This document shows positions 27,784 through 36,543 of a stretch of DNA of 64,000 bases, piece after piece. A model generated the notes under the pieces. That model did not search any database. It worked only from the letters and a program-made list of their open reading frames with translations, and was not told where the DNA came from. Position 1 is the stretch's first letter. Each line of letters opens with the position of its first letter. The position numbers were made by a program, and so were the translations under genes. Source of the DNA: Halomonas sp. SSL-5 (GTDB lineage: Bacteria > Pseudomonadota > Gammaproteobacteria > Pseudomonadales > Halomonadaceae); contig NZ_JAUYWF010000006.1 in the NCBI RefSeq assembly GCF_030708455.1, positions 1 through 64,000 of the forward strand, in the 5' to 3' direction.

Positions 27784-27796
27784 GGTGAATATCACC
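27784..27796. promoter_or_regulatory. NorR site 3, abutting the norR start
   Basis: GGT-GAATATC-ACC fits GGT-N7-ACC and ends at the base before the norR ATG, so NorR bound here could also limit its own expression. Confidence 0.78.
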
Positions 27797-29323
27797 ATGC
27801 TCGACGAGACCCTGCTGGCCGACCTGGTCGCCGACCTGCCCAGTGCGGTTCGGCTACAGCGTCTGGTGTGCACCCTGCGCGAGGGCTTTCGCTGTGGTGC
27901 GGTCTGCCTGCTGCGCCTGGAGGAAGGCTGCCTGGTGCCGCTGGCCCTGGATGGCCTGGTGCGAGAGGCCCTGGGGCGTCGCTTCGAGGTGGCCCAGCAT
28001 CCCCGTCTGGCCACCATCCTCGCCAGTCGCCGTACCACCCTCTTTCCCCCCGATGCCAACCTCCCGGACCCCTATGATGGCCTGGTGGAGCAGCAGCCCG
28101 GCCAGCCCCTGCATGTCCACGACTGCATGGGCATCAGCCTGCATGTGGAGGGCGAGCCCTGGGGAGCACTGACCCTGGATGCACTGGAGGCGGGAACCTT
28201 CGACGCTGCCGACCGTGCCGCCCTGGAGCGCTATGCGCTGCTGGTCGAGGCCGCGGTAAGGGTCAGCCGTCTGGAGCGCGATCTGCGCGCCCTGCGCATG
28301 GCTCGGCAGGAGAGTGGTCTGCCACTGGCGGCCGCCGAGGCACGGGATATCCTCGGTCATAGTGAGGAACTGCAGCGGCTGCTGCGTGAACTCGATGTCG
28401 TAGCGGGAGCGGATCTTTCGGTACTGCTCAGCGGCGAGACCGGTGTCGGCAAGGAGCTGTTTGCCCGCCGCCTGCATCGCCGCTCGGCACGACACGCCGC
28501 ACCGCTGGTGCAGGTGAACTGTGCGGCGCTTCCCGAGTCATTGGCCGAGAGTGAGCTGTTCGGCCATGTGAAGGGGGCCTTCTCCGGCGCCAGCGCCGAG
28601 CGCGCCGGCCGCTTCGAAGTGGCCGACGGCGGTACTCTGTTCCTCGACGAAGTGGGCGAGCTGCCGCTGACGGTGCAGGCGAAGCTGCTGCGCGCGATTC
28701 AGGAGGGAGAGGTGCAGCGCCTGGGGGAGGATGTTCCGAGGCGTGTCGATGTGCGCATCATCGCCGCCACCAATCGGCTTCTGGCCGAGGCGGTGCGTGC
28801 CGGCAGCTTTCGTGCCGACCTCTATCATCGACTGTCGGTCTATCCGGTGACCATTCCGCCGCTGCGTGCCAGGGGCAGTGATGTGCTGGTGCTTGCCGGT
28901 CACTTCCTGGAGATCAACCGCACTCGGCTCGGGGTGCGCAGCCTGCGCCTCTCCCCGGAGGCGGAGGGGCTGCTGCTGGCCTATGCCTGGCCGGGTAACG
29001 TGCGTGAACTTGAGCATGTGATCAGCCGCGCGGCGATCAAGGCCTTGAGCCATGGCGCACGGCGCGACGAGATCATTACCCTGGAGCCGGCATGGCTCGA
29101 CCTGCCTATCCCCGAGGGGAGGGGGGACAGCATGCCGCAGAGATCGGACAACCCGGCGCCGACCGCCGCCTCGAGCCTGCGTGAACAGGTGGAGATGACC
29201 CAGCGTCGAGCGATTCGCAAGGCACTGGAGGCTTGCGATGGGCGCTGGGCGGCGGCGGCCCGTCGCCTCGAGCTGGACCCCAGCAACCTGCACAAGCTGG
29301 CCAGGCGGTTGGGGCTGAAGTAA
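27797..29323 (+). CDS. norR: NorR, NO-responsive sigma-54 activator
   Basis: 508 residues. The N-terminal GAF domain (about 1-170) keeps the likely iron ligands: Asp91/94 in DPYDGL, His108-x-Cys110 in HVHDC, and Asp128 in LTLDAL. The AAA+ domain has Walker A GETGVGKE (213-220), Walker B LFLDEVGE (281-288) and the sigma-54 contact loop as GAFSGA (260-265) rather than the usual GAFTGA. The C-terminal helix-turn-helix is RWAAAARRLELDPSNLHKLARRL. ATG 27797 is preferred to an in-frame GTG at 27785 because AAAGGTGA has correct spacing to it. Confidence 0.95.
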   Translation: MLDETLLADLVADLPSAVRLQRLVCTLREGFRCGAVCLLRLEEGCLVPLALDGLVREALGRRFEVAQHPRLATILASRRTTLFPPDANLPDPYDGLVEQQPGQPLHVHDCMGISLHVEGEPWGALTLDALEAGTFDAADRAALERYALLVEAAVRVSRLERDLRALRMARQESGLPLAAAEARDILGHSEELQRLLRELDVVAGADLSVLLSGETGVGKELFARRLHRRSARHAAPLVQVNCAALPESLAESELFGHVKGAFSGASAERAGRFEVADGGTLFLDEVGELPLTVQAKLLRAIQEGEVQRLGEDVPRRVDVRIIAATNRLLAEAVRAGSFRADLYHRLSVYPVTIPPLRARGSDVLVLAGHFLEINRTRLGVRSLRLSPEAEGLLLAYAWPGNVRELEHVISRAAIKALSHGARRDEIITLEPAWLDLPIPEGRGDSMPQRSDNPAPTAASSLREQVEMTQRRAIRKALEACDGRWAAAARRLELDPSNLHKLARRLGLK

Positions 29324-29326
29324 GTT

Positions 29327-31549
29327 TCAGTTCTCCGACGGCCGGCGCTCATTGCGTATGCGCAGGCTATTGGCGAGTACGCATAGGCTGCTGAGCGTCA
29401 TCGCCACGGCGGCGATGACCGGAGCGACCCAGCCGGCGACCGCCAGCGGAATCGCCAGGGCGTTGTAGCCGACCGCCCAGCCCAGGTTGCCGCGCATCAG
29501 CCGGCGCGCACGCCGGGCCAGTCGCAGGGTGTCGGGAATGCGGGCCAGGCCGTCAGGCAGTGACACCGCGGCGGCCTGGCTCGCCGTGGAACTGGCCTCC
29601 CCAGCGGCGATGCCGAGGCGCGCGCCGGCCAGCGCCAGCCCGTCGTTGACGCCGTCGCCGACGAAGGCGACCCCCTGATGGCGCTCCAGAGAGGCCACGA
29701 AGCGCGACTTCTGCTCGGGCGAGCGGTTCGCCAGGACGCACTCGGCCGGAATACCCAGGGCGTGGGCAATCTCGCCGCAGGCTCGGGGGGTGTCACCGCT
29801 GAGCAGATAGAGGGGGTAACCCGCCGCCTGCAGGTGCTTTACCGTGGCCCTGGCTTCTGGCCGCAGCGTTTCCCGGAACAGCAGCCGCCCCAGGTAGCGG
29901 CCGTCCCGCGCCAGGTGGAGCACCATGCCGTCGTCTTCACAGGCGGAGGCGGGCACCGCGACGCCGTGCTCGCGCAGCCAGTCGTGCCGCCCCGCCAGCG
30001 TCAGCGTCGCCCCTCGGTACCAGGCAATGCCGCCGCCGGGGCGGATATCGCGCCGGCCCTCGGCGGCGAGCGGCGAGGCGGTCGCGGCGGCCACGAGCCC
30101 CTCGGCGATCGGGTGGGCGACGCCGTACAGGGCGTCGGCCGCCAGCTGCCTCAGTGCCGCCGCCGATGTCGCCTCGGTCGGCTCGATCGACGCCAGCGAA
30201 GGGGTGCCGGTGGTCAGCGTGCCGGTCTTGTCGAAGACGACGACCTCGGTCGCCGCGGCGGCCTCCAGGGCGGCGGGGTCCCGAAACAGGATGCCCAGCG
30301 CCACGAGGCGAGCATGGCCCAGCACCACCACCAGCGGAATCGCCAGGCTTAATGCACAGGGGCAGGCGATGATCAGCACCGCCAGGCCGTCGACGACGAG
30401 CCGGTCCGGCGCCCGACCCTGGGCGATGCCCAGCCCTATGGTCATGGCCGCGCTCATCAGAATCAGCGGCAGCAGCCAGCGGGCGAGGCGGTCGGCGAGT
30501 CGCTGCATGGCGCTCTTGCGGCTGAGCAGGGCGCGCACCGAGCGGGCGATGGCGTCCAGGCGGCGCTCGCCGACGCCGGCGGTCACGCACAGCTCGAGCT
30601 CGCCGACGACCAGGCGACAGCCGGCCTCCAGCCGGTCGCCGGGGCCGACGGGACAGGGTGCGGTTTCGCCGCTGAGCGACGAGACGTCCATCTCGCCGGT
30701 GCCGGCCACGACGCGCCCGTCCAGCGCCAGCTCCTCGCCGGCCTGTAGACGCAGGCGCTGCCCCGGGGCGATCGCGCGGGTCGCCGCGGGACGCCAGGCG
30801 CCGTTCTGCCATATCCGCACTTCCTCGGGCGTCAGGTTAAGGTAGCCGCGGATGATCGCCGAGGCGCGGCGGCGCACGCCGCTGTCGATCAGGCGCGCCA
30901 GCAGCTGGAAGGTGATCAGCATCACCGCGGCGTCGAAGTAGACGTCGGGCGAGCCGTGGATAAGGTGCCATATCGAGACCAGGCTCGCCGCCATCACCGC
31001 CGCGCCGATCAGGCTGTCGAGCCCGGGCACGCCGGCCCGCAGGGTGCGCCAGCCGATGCGGTAGAAGTGGGTGCCCGAATAGAGAAGCACCGGCGCGGCC
31101 ATCGCTCCCGCGGCAATGGCCAGGGGCCAGGTGACGCCGGGCTCGACCAGGCCCAGGGGAGCGAGATAGATCAGCAGCGACGGCATCATGCTCCACATGC
31201 CGAAGAAGACGGCGACCGCCAGGCGCCACTGCAGCGAGCGCCGCACGGGGTCGATGTCGGCGTCCGCGCCTTCTGCCGCGTCGGGGTCGCGTAGCCGATA
31301 GCCGAGCCTGGCCACGACGCGCTGCAGTCGGGTGAACGAGGTCGAGGATGCCTCCCAGCGCAGCACGGCGGAGTCGGCGGTGAAGTTGACGGCGGCCTCG
31401 ATCACGCCGGGCTGGCGGCGGAGTCTAGCCTCCACCGCGGCGGCGCAGCCGGCGCAGTGCATGCCCTCGACCACCAGCACCCGCTCGATTTTGGTGGCTG
31501 ACGACTCGTGCGCCCCGTCGGCGGCGGTGTTCGATACGGTGACGTTCAC
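29327..31549 (-). CDS. ccoI: Copper-transporting P1B-type ATPase, CcoI/FixI-like
   Basis: 740 residues. The N-terminal heavy-metal domain has GMHCAGC (29-35). The P-type core shows SLSGETAP (TGES-type), the metal-site CPC in IACPCALSLAIP, DKTGT phosphorylation motif, HPIAEGL, and GDGVND. CcoI enzymes supply copper for cbb3 oxidase assembly, and this gene is the last of the oxidase operon. It begins with GTG overlapping the stop of the preceding cytochrome gene (GTGA). Convergent with norR, 3 bases apart. Confidence 0.9.
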   Translation of the reverse strand: MNVTVSNTAADGAHESSATKIERVLVVEGMHCAGCAAAVEARLRRQPGVIEAAVNFTADSAVLRWEASSTSFTRLQRVVARLGYRLRDPDAAEGADADIDPVRRSLQWRLAVAVFFGMWSMMPSLLIYLAPLGLVEPGVTWPLAIAAGAMAAPVLLYSGTHFYRIGWRTLRAGVPGLDSLIGAAVMAASLVSIWHLIHGSPDVYFDAAVMLITFQLLARLIDSGVRRRASAIIRGYLNLTPEEVRIWQNGAWRPAATRAIAPGQRLRLQAGEELALDGRVVAGTGEMDVSSLSGETAPCPVGPGDRLEAGCRLVVGELELCVTAGVGERRLDAIARSVRALLSRKSAMQRLADRLARWLLPLILMSAAMTIGLGIAQGRAPDRLVVDGLAVLIIACPCALSLAIPLVVVLGHARLVALGILFRDPAALEAAAATEVVVFDKTGTLTTGTPSLASIEPTEATSAAALRQLAADALYGVAHPIAEGLVAAATASPLAAEGRRDIRPGGGIAWYRGATLTLAGRHDWLREHGVAVPASACEDDGMVLHLARDGRYLGRLLFRETLRPEARATVKHLQAAGYPLYLLSGDTPRACGEIAHALGIPAECVLANRSPEQKSRFVASLERHQGVAFVGDGVNDGLALAGARLGIAAGEASSTASQAAAVSLPDGLARIPDTLRLARRARRLMRGNLGWAVGYNALAIPLAVAGWVAPVIAAVAMTLSSLCVLANSLRIRNERRPSEN

Positions 31550-32130
31550 TCGGGCAGGGTGAAGCTATCGCCGAGCGCCTCCACGCTCCAGGCGTCGTGA
31601 TCGCCGAAGCGCTCCCGGTGCTCCTTCACCCGCGCCGGCTCGATCGCCGCGGCGTCGTTGCCCCAGGCGCCGCGGGCATAGCTGAGCACCGCGGCCAGCT
31701 CCTCGGCGGAGAGCTTGTCGCCGAAGGCCGGCATGTTGCCCTGGTAGTCGTCGCCGCCCACCGTGATCGGGCCGCTCAGGCCGTCGTTGACGATGGCTAC
31801 CGGCAGGGCGGGGTCGTTCAGCAGCCAGCGGCTGCCGACCAGCGGGGGAAAGGTGCCGGCCACGCCCTGGCCGGTCGGCTGATGGCAGGCGGCGCACTGG
31901 GCGGTGAAGAGCTTCTCGCCGTTCACACCACTACCGGCTGGCTCCTGCACCACGGCGGTGCGACTGTCGCCACCGGTGAGAGGGGCGCCGATGTTCCAGG
32001 CGTAGTAGCCGACGCCCCACACCAGCAACACGCCGATCCAGAGTATCACCAGGCGCGGTACCGGCCGCTGCCCCTCGCTGGGCTCGGGGTTTTCGCGCCG
32101 CTGGGCGCGCTGGGTATCGCGGGAACTCAT
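31546..32130 (-). CDS. Membrane-anchored monoheme cytochrome c, CcoP-like subunit
   Basis: 194 residues. A cytoplasmic N-terminus of 26 residues, one membrane helix (about 27-46, LVILWIGVLLVWGVGYYAW), then one cytochrome c domain with CAACH (Cys79, Cys82, His83) and axial Met in NMPAFGD. It takes the place of CcoP in the cluster, but CcoP normally has two hemes, so this is a short monoheme form. ATGA overlap with ccoO upstream. Confidence 0.85.
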   Translation of the reverse strand: MSSRDTQRAQRRENPEPSEGQRPVPRLVILWIGVLLVWGVGYYAWNIGAPLTGGDSRTAVVQEPAGSGVNGEKLFTAQCAACHQPTGQGVAGTFPPLVGSRWLLNDPALPVAIVNDGLSGPITVGGDDYQGNMPAFGDKLSAEELAAVLSYARGAWGNDAAAIEPARVKEHRERFGDHDAWSVEALGDSFTLPE

Positions 32131-32747
32131 TGGCCTTCTCCTTGCGCCTGCGCCGTCTCCGTCTGGGGCAGAGTCGAGGCGGGGTAGGTGCGGTCCAGGG
32201 CCAGCAGATAGGAGGTCAGCTCCAGCGCCTCACGGGTCGCCACCACAGTGCCCGACTCGGGACCGTAGGGTTCGGGAATCTTGACCACATGGTCCCCCTC
32301 GGCGGGGGTGTCGACCACACGGAACAGGAAGCGGTAGGCGGGCATGATGCTGCCCTCGACCACCGCACGAGGGTTGTAGAGGTGCAGCAGGTGCCAGTCC
32401 ACGCTGGGCTGGCGCGCTCCGATATTGAGCAGGTCGGGCCCGGTACGCATGGTGCCCATCAGGTGGGGTTGATCGTAGGCGTAGTCGCCGGGCACCGAGG
32501 GCCGCCCCCAGCCGCGTTCGCCGTCGGCGACGGAGAAGCCGGGGTCGCGGGGCTGCTGGCTGTGGCAGTAGACGCAGCCGTTGGCGATGTAGAGATCCCG
32601 GCCGCGCTGCTGCGCGGTGGTGTAGGGCTCGAGCTGTTCGGGAACGGCCTCGGAAGACAGCTGCACATAGGGCATGGCCACCAGGGTGAGCATGGCCAGC
32701 AGCAGGATGAGTGCCGCCCCTACCATGATCGCTAAGGCACGCTTCAT
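32127..32747 (-). CDS. ccoO: cbb3-type oxidase subunit II (CcoO)
   Basis: 206 residues; one N-terminal membrane anchor (about 5-25), then a monoheme c domain with CVYCH (Cys58, Cys61, His62) in the CcoO context GRDLYIANGCVYCHSQQPRD and later DYAYDQPHLMGTMRTGPDL. Axial Met probably in IMPAYRFLF. Periplasmic electron entry to CcoN. The start overlaps the ccoN stop (ATGA). Confidence 0.94.
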   Translation of the reverse strand: MKRALAIMVGAALILLLAMLTLVAMPYVQLSSEAVPEQLEPYTTAQQRGRDLYIANGCVYCHSQQPRDPGFSVADGERGWGRPSVPGDYAYDQPHLMGTMRTGPDLLNIGARQPSVDWHLLHLYNPRAVVEGSIMPAYRFLFRVVDTPAEGDHVVKIPEPYGPESGTVVATREALELTSYLLALDRTYPASTLPQTETAQAQGEGQ

Positions 32748-34372
32748 TGCTGGACCTCCACGTTGCTGCGCTGGCGTTCACCGGCGCGGAACAGCGTCGG
32801 CTGGCGCCGCTCCTTGCCGCGGCGGGTGAGCATGGCCACGAAGTGCACGGCGAATATCAGGTGACCCAGGGCCATCATGGCGCCGCCCAGGGTGCGCGCC
32901 TCCAGGTAGGGCAGGGTGAGGCGCACGATGTCCATGAACGGCGTGTCGGCGTCGAGCAGGGACAGGCCCTGTAGCCAGCCGCCCACCGACAGTGCCACGA
33001 CGTAGATCAGGATGCCGATCGAGACCAGCCAGAAGTGCAGGGTGATGAGGGGCCGCCAGGGCCACTCCCAGTTCAGCAGGCGCGGCATGATGAAGTAGAT
33101 GGCGCCGAACAGGATCATGCTGAGGAAGGCGTACATCCCCAGGTGGGCGTGACCCACGGTGTAGTGGGTGAAGTGGGTGATGACGTTGACACTGCGCAGC
33201 GCCTCCATGGAGCCCTGCAGCGACGAGACCGTGTACATCAGTGCGCCGATCCAGACGAAACGCAGGGTGGGCGAGCGCCGCAGCATGCCGAAGTGCCCCC
33301 ACATGGTGCCGTGGTGGTTGATGGCGACGGTGATCACCGGTATTGACATCATCACGCTGTGGACGATGGAGAGTGTGACCAGCCAGGTTGGCACCGGCCC
33401 GCCCACCAGGTGATGGATGCCTACCTGGCTATAGAACAGCGCCAGCGACCAGAAGCCGAGCAGCGACAGCTGATAGGAGATGATCGGCCGACCCAGGATC
33501 TTGGGAATCATGTAGTAGGCGATGCCGACCCCGATGGGCGTCACCCAGAGCCCCAGCACGTTATGGGCGAACCACCAGTTGACGGTGGCACCGGACGCGC
33601 CGGGGAAGAGGCCGGGCAGGTTGGCCAGCAGGAAGAGGATGGGAAACCATACCAGCGCTGCCAGCAGGTACCAGCTGGTGACATAGAGGTGTGAGACGCG
33701 CCGATTGGCCGCCGTCAGCACCAGAGGAATGGCACACAGGCCGCCGCCGATCACGAACAGGATGTCGACCTGCCAGGGAAATTCCAGCCACTCCTCTCCG
33801 TCGGAAAGTCCCAGATTGATCGCTACCAGGCCAAGGAGCATGCCGAGGTTCCAGATGCCTGCTCCCGTCAGGGCGTATCTGCCGCCCACCAGCGCCGTCC
33901 TGAACAGGCGGGGGATCAGGAAGATGGCGGTTCCGACACCCGCCATGGAGGCCCAGCCGTAGGCCACGGCATTGAGATGCATGGGACGCACCCGGCCGAA
34001 GGTGAGCCATTCGCTGTCGGCCAGCAGTTCGGGCCAGTGGAACTTGGCGGAGGTCAGCAGGCCATAGCCCGAGCCTACCAGCAGCCACAGCACCGCCGAG
34101 CCGAGCCAGGCCATCGTCGCGCGGCGCGAAGAGAGATCCGCCTCTGCTCGCGCTTTCAGTTCGTCAGCGCTGATGTTGTCGTCAATCGCTTCTGGGGTTA
34201 TGGCTCGAGCCGGATCCTCCCCGTGCCCCTCTTCACCCTCGAGAAAGATGGTTCTGGCGGCGAGTCGGCCGTGACTGAACTGGTTGGTGGCGATGGACCA
34301 GATCAACAGCAGCAGGCCCACTGCCGATACCACGAATGTGATGATGAGCAGGATAGCAATGGTGGGGGTCAT
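32744..34372 (-). CDS. ccoN: cbb3-type oxidase catalytic subunit CcoN with an N-terminal CcoS-like extension
   Basis: 542 residues, about 65 longer than usual CcoN. Oxidase core: heme ligand His132 (RPMHLNAV), CuB ligands His270 (WWFAHNVLG) and His320-His321 (GIHHLVGGP), Tyr287 in GIAYYMIPK as probable cross-linked Tyr, and heme ligands His408/His410 (VGHAHLG). Residues 1-50 form an extra helix followed by IWSIATNQFSHGRLAARTIF, which resembles the small assembly protein CcoS (helix, W, then GQFDDL-type turn and R-I-L-F). No separate ccoS, ccoQ, ccoG or ccoH is in the cluster. Reduces oxygen at low concentration and pumps protons. Confidence 0.93.
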   Translation of the reverse strand: MTPTIAILLIITFVVSAVGLLLLIWSIATNQFSHGRLAARTIFLEGEEGHGEDPARAITPEAIDDNISADELKARAEADLSSRRATMAWLGSAVLWLLVGSGYGLLTSAKFHWPELLADSEWLTFGRVRPMHLNAVAYGWASMAGVGTAIFLIPRLFRTALVGGRYALTGAGIWNLGMLLGLVAINLGLSDGEEWLEFPWQVDILFVIGGGLCAIPLVLTAANRRVSHLYVTSWYLLAALVWFPILFLLANLPGLFPGASGATVNWWFAHNVLGLWVTPIGVGIAYYMIPKILGRPIISYQLSLLGFWSLALFYSQVGIHHLVGGPVPTWLVTLSIVHSVMMSIPVITVAINHHGTMWGHFGMLRRSPTLRFVWIGALMYTVSSLQGSMEALRSVNVITHFTHYTVGHAHLGMYAFLSMILFGAIYFIMPRLLNWEWPWRPLITLHFWLVSIGILIYVVALSVGGWLQGLSLLDADTPFMDIVRLTLPYLEARTLGGAMMALGHLIFAVHFVAMLTRRGKERRQPTLFRAGERQRSNVEVQQ

Positions 34373-34525
34373 GGAGTGCCTTCGATAATGTCTGCCTGCA
34401 CCGTCGTTGCAGGTTGGCCGGACAGGGATCGTTTTGTCGGGAGTTAGGCGGGACGGTGTGATTAACGCTCAATCTAGCTTGATGATATGTTGATGTATAA
34501 TGAATAAGAAGGCGATTTATTATCA

Positions 34526-34540
34526 ATATTATTGATTAAT
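34526..34540. promoter_or_regulatory. LysR-type (T-N11-A) dyad before the lysR and ccoN genes
   Basis: TCAATATTATTGA within ATCAATATTATTGAT is a T-N11-A inverted repeat just before the LysR ATG, in an AT-rich 176-base gap shared with ccoN. No FNR box is visible in this gap. Probable LysR operator. The end-points are read by eye and may be off by a few bases. Confidence 0.5.
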
Positions 34541-34548
34541 GGGGGCGC

Positions 34549-35388
34549 ATGGATATCGAACTGGCCAGGACATTCCTGGAGATTCTGCGCTACGGCAGCT
34601 TCAGTGGGGCGGCGGAATCACTGCATGTTACGCAGACGACGGTCACCATGCGGATGCGAAAACTGGAAGAGCGTCTCGGCTGCCGGCTACTGGAGCGCAA
34701 TCGTGGTGGGGTTGCGATGACTGCCGACGGCGAGCGCTTTGCCGAGCATGCTGCACGGCTGGTGCAGGTGTGGGAGGCCGCACAGCGCGAGCTGCCGTTA
34801 CCTCAGGGTATTCGGCGAATGCTCTCGCTGGGAGGGGAGACCAGCCTGTGGGACCCTCTGCTGACAGGCTGGCTGAATGCCCTCCGGGAGTCACTGCCTC
34901 AACTGGCGGTACGCATCGAGGTCGGTGCCCGTCACGAGCTTCAGGAGAAGCTTACCCAAGGCATGCTGGATGCGGCTCTGGTGCATCAGGTGGACTACTG
35001 GCCCAGCATGCAGGTCGAACTCCTTCAAGAGGAGAAGTTGGTGATGGTGCGCACACCGGGAGCCGATACCACCAGCCCCTATCTTTATGTGGATTGGGGA
35101 GAGCTTTTCCGTCGTGAGCATGATGCGGCTCTACCTCAGGTTGCCAGCCCGGTGATCGAGGTGAATCTGGGACCGCTGGCTCTGCACTATCTCCTCAGCC
35201 ATTCGGGAATGGGCTACTTCCGGCTGGGCGTCATTCGCTCCTACCTCGAGCAGGGAGTCCTGGAGCGGGTCCCGGGCATGCCGGAGTTTTCCTATCCCGT
35301 CTATCTTGTCCATCCACGCGAGCGCAGGCCGGCGGGGCTCGATGAGGCGATCAAGCTTCTGTATCGGCAAGTGGACAATCTGGCCTGA
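34549..35388 (+). CDS. LysR-family transcriptional regulator
   Basis: 279 residues. The winged helix-turn-helix (1-65) reads FLEILRYGSFSGAAESLHVTQTTVTMRMRKLEERLG, a typical LysR N-terminus; the remainder is the co-inducer domain. Divergent from the cbb3-type operon with an AT-rich intergenic dyad, so it probably regulates that operon. The inducer is unknown. Confidence 0.9.
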   Translation: MDIELARTFLEILRYGSFSGAAESLHVTQTTVTMRMRKLEERLGCRLLERNRGGVAMTADGERFAEHAARLVQVWEAAQRELPLPQGIRRMLSLGGETSLWDPLLTGWLNALRESLPQLAVRIEVGARHELQEKLTQGMLDAALVHQVDYWPSMQVELLQEEKLVMVRTPGADTTSPYLYVDWGELFRREHDAALPQVASPVIEVNLGPLALHYLLSHSGMGYFRLGVIRSYLEQGVLERVPGMPEFSYPVYLVHPRERRPAGLDEAIKLLYRQVDNLA

Positions 35389-35487
35389 CTGGAGTCGCCA
35401 GGTGCGGGTTGGTGTTGGACGAAGGCCATGGGATCGGAATCGGCACGTTGCTCTACGGGTGCACTGCTCGGAAGATACGAGTGGCCG

Positions 35488-36543
35488 TCACGACCGCGGT
35501 GACCGGGCCAGCCGCCAGAAGTGATGAAACATGGCCGCACTGGTGGCACTCCAGGCCAGCAGGACCAGCCAGATCATCAATTCGGGAATAGGCATCAGAA
35601 ACGGTGCTTCCAGGGCCGCCGAGAGTCGCAGCGTGCCGGTGGTGTACATGGCCAGCGGGAAGACCATGCTCCACAGCTGTGGCTCGTAGACGAGGCGGTG
35701 GCGGCGGATCAGGTGGCGCCAAAGCATCAGCCCCACCAGCAGGGGAAACCACCAGCTGGCGGTGGCCCAGAAGAACACGGTGAAACCGAGCAGGAACGGC
35801 TTGAAGTCGGCGATGACTCCACCCTCGCCGGCGCGCAGGATCAGCGTCGAGCCAGCCAGGGTGGCGATGGCGACCGCGCCCATGTTGATCCAGTAGGGTG
35901 GCGTCAGGCTCTTTACTGTCACCTCCAGGAAGGTCAGGCGATAGAAGATCAGCGTGATGATCGCCAGATAGAGCATGCAGCCGATCAGAAACATGCAGAG
36001 AGCGAAGAACAGGCGAAGGTCGGAGGGTCCGCTCCAGGGCAGCAGCGCGGTGAGGATCGATACCGAATGGGTGCTGACAGCCGCGAGCAGCCAGGCACCG
36101 TTGATGCCGCTGGCGAGGTTGGGCTTCTCCTCGCGGGTAGTTACGGCGATAAAGAACAGGTACATGATCAGGCCCCACAGCGTCAGGCCTACCCACCAGA
36201 ACTCGGCGGCGATACGGTCCTCACCCGCCACCAGGTGGAACTGGGTACCGAGGATGCAGGTACCGGCGACGATGGTGAAGAAACCGGGCCCGCGGGCGTG
36301 GTCGATCATGTCGTCTGCCAGGCGCCTGGGGTAGCGCACCAGGCGAATGATCGTCAGCCCCCACAGTGCCGTGTAGGCGAGAAGATTGGCGGCCAGCAGT
36401 GCCAGGGAGAGGAGTCTCATCCCCAGCAGGTGACAGGCGATGGAGGTGGCGCCGGTCGCCATCGTGATCGCGAAGTACCCCGGGAAGAGCCCGGCCGCGG
36501 CGCGATCCAGCAGCATGGCACTGCGCCTGAGCAGGGCCGGCAT
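35488..36543 (-). CDS. TDT-family membrane exporter (TehA / sulfite-exporter type)
   Basis: 351 residues with ten hydrophobic helices. PGYFAITMATGATSIACHLLG at the N-terminus is the first TDT repeat, and FFWATASWWFPLLVGLMLWRHL and MVFPLAMYTTGT are family-like. TDT proteins include TehA, C4-dicarboxylate carriers, sulfite exporters and SLAC1 anion channels. Its ATG shares a base with the stop of the upstream PLP enzyme gene (TGATG), so export of a product of that enzyme, perhaps a sulfur anion, is a reasonable guess. Confidence 0.85.
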   Translation of the reverse strand: MPALLRRSAMLLDRAAAGLFPGYFAITMATGATSIACHLLGMRLLSLALLAANLLAYTALWGLTIIRLVRYPRRLADDMIDHARGPGFFTIVAGTCILGTQFHLVAGEDRIAAEFWWVGLTLWGLIMYLFFIAVTTREEKPNLASGINGAWLLAAVSTHSVSILTALLPWSGPSDLRLFFALCMFLIGCMLYLAIITLIFYRLTFLEVTVKSLTPPYWINMGAVAIATLAGSTLILRAGEGGVIADFKPFLLGFTVFFWATASWWFPLLVGLMLWRHLIRRHRLVYEPQLWSMVFPLAMYTTGTLRLSAALEAPFLMPIPELMIWLVLLAWSATSAAMFHHFWRLARSPRS

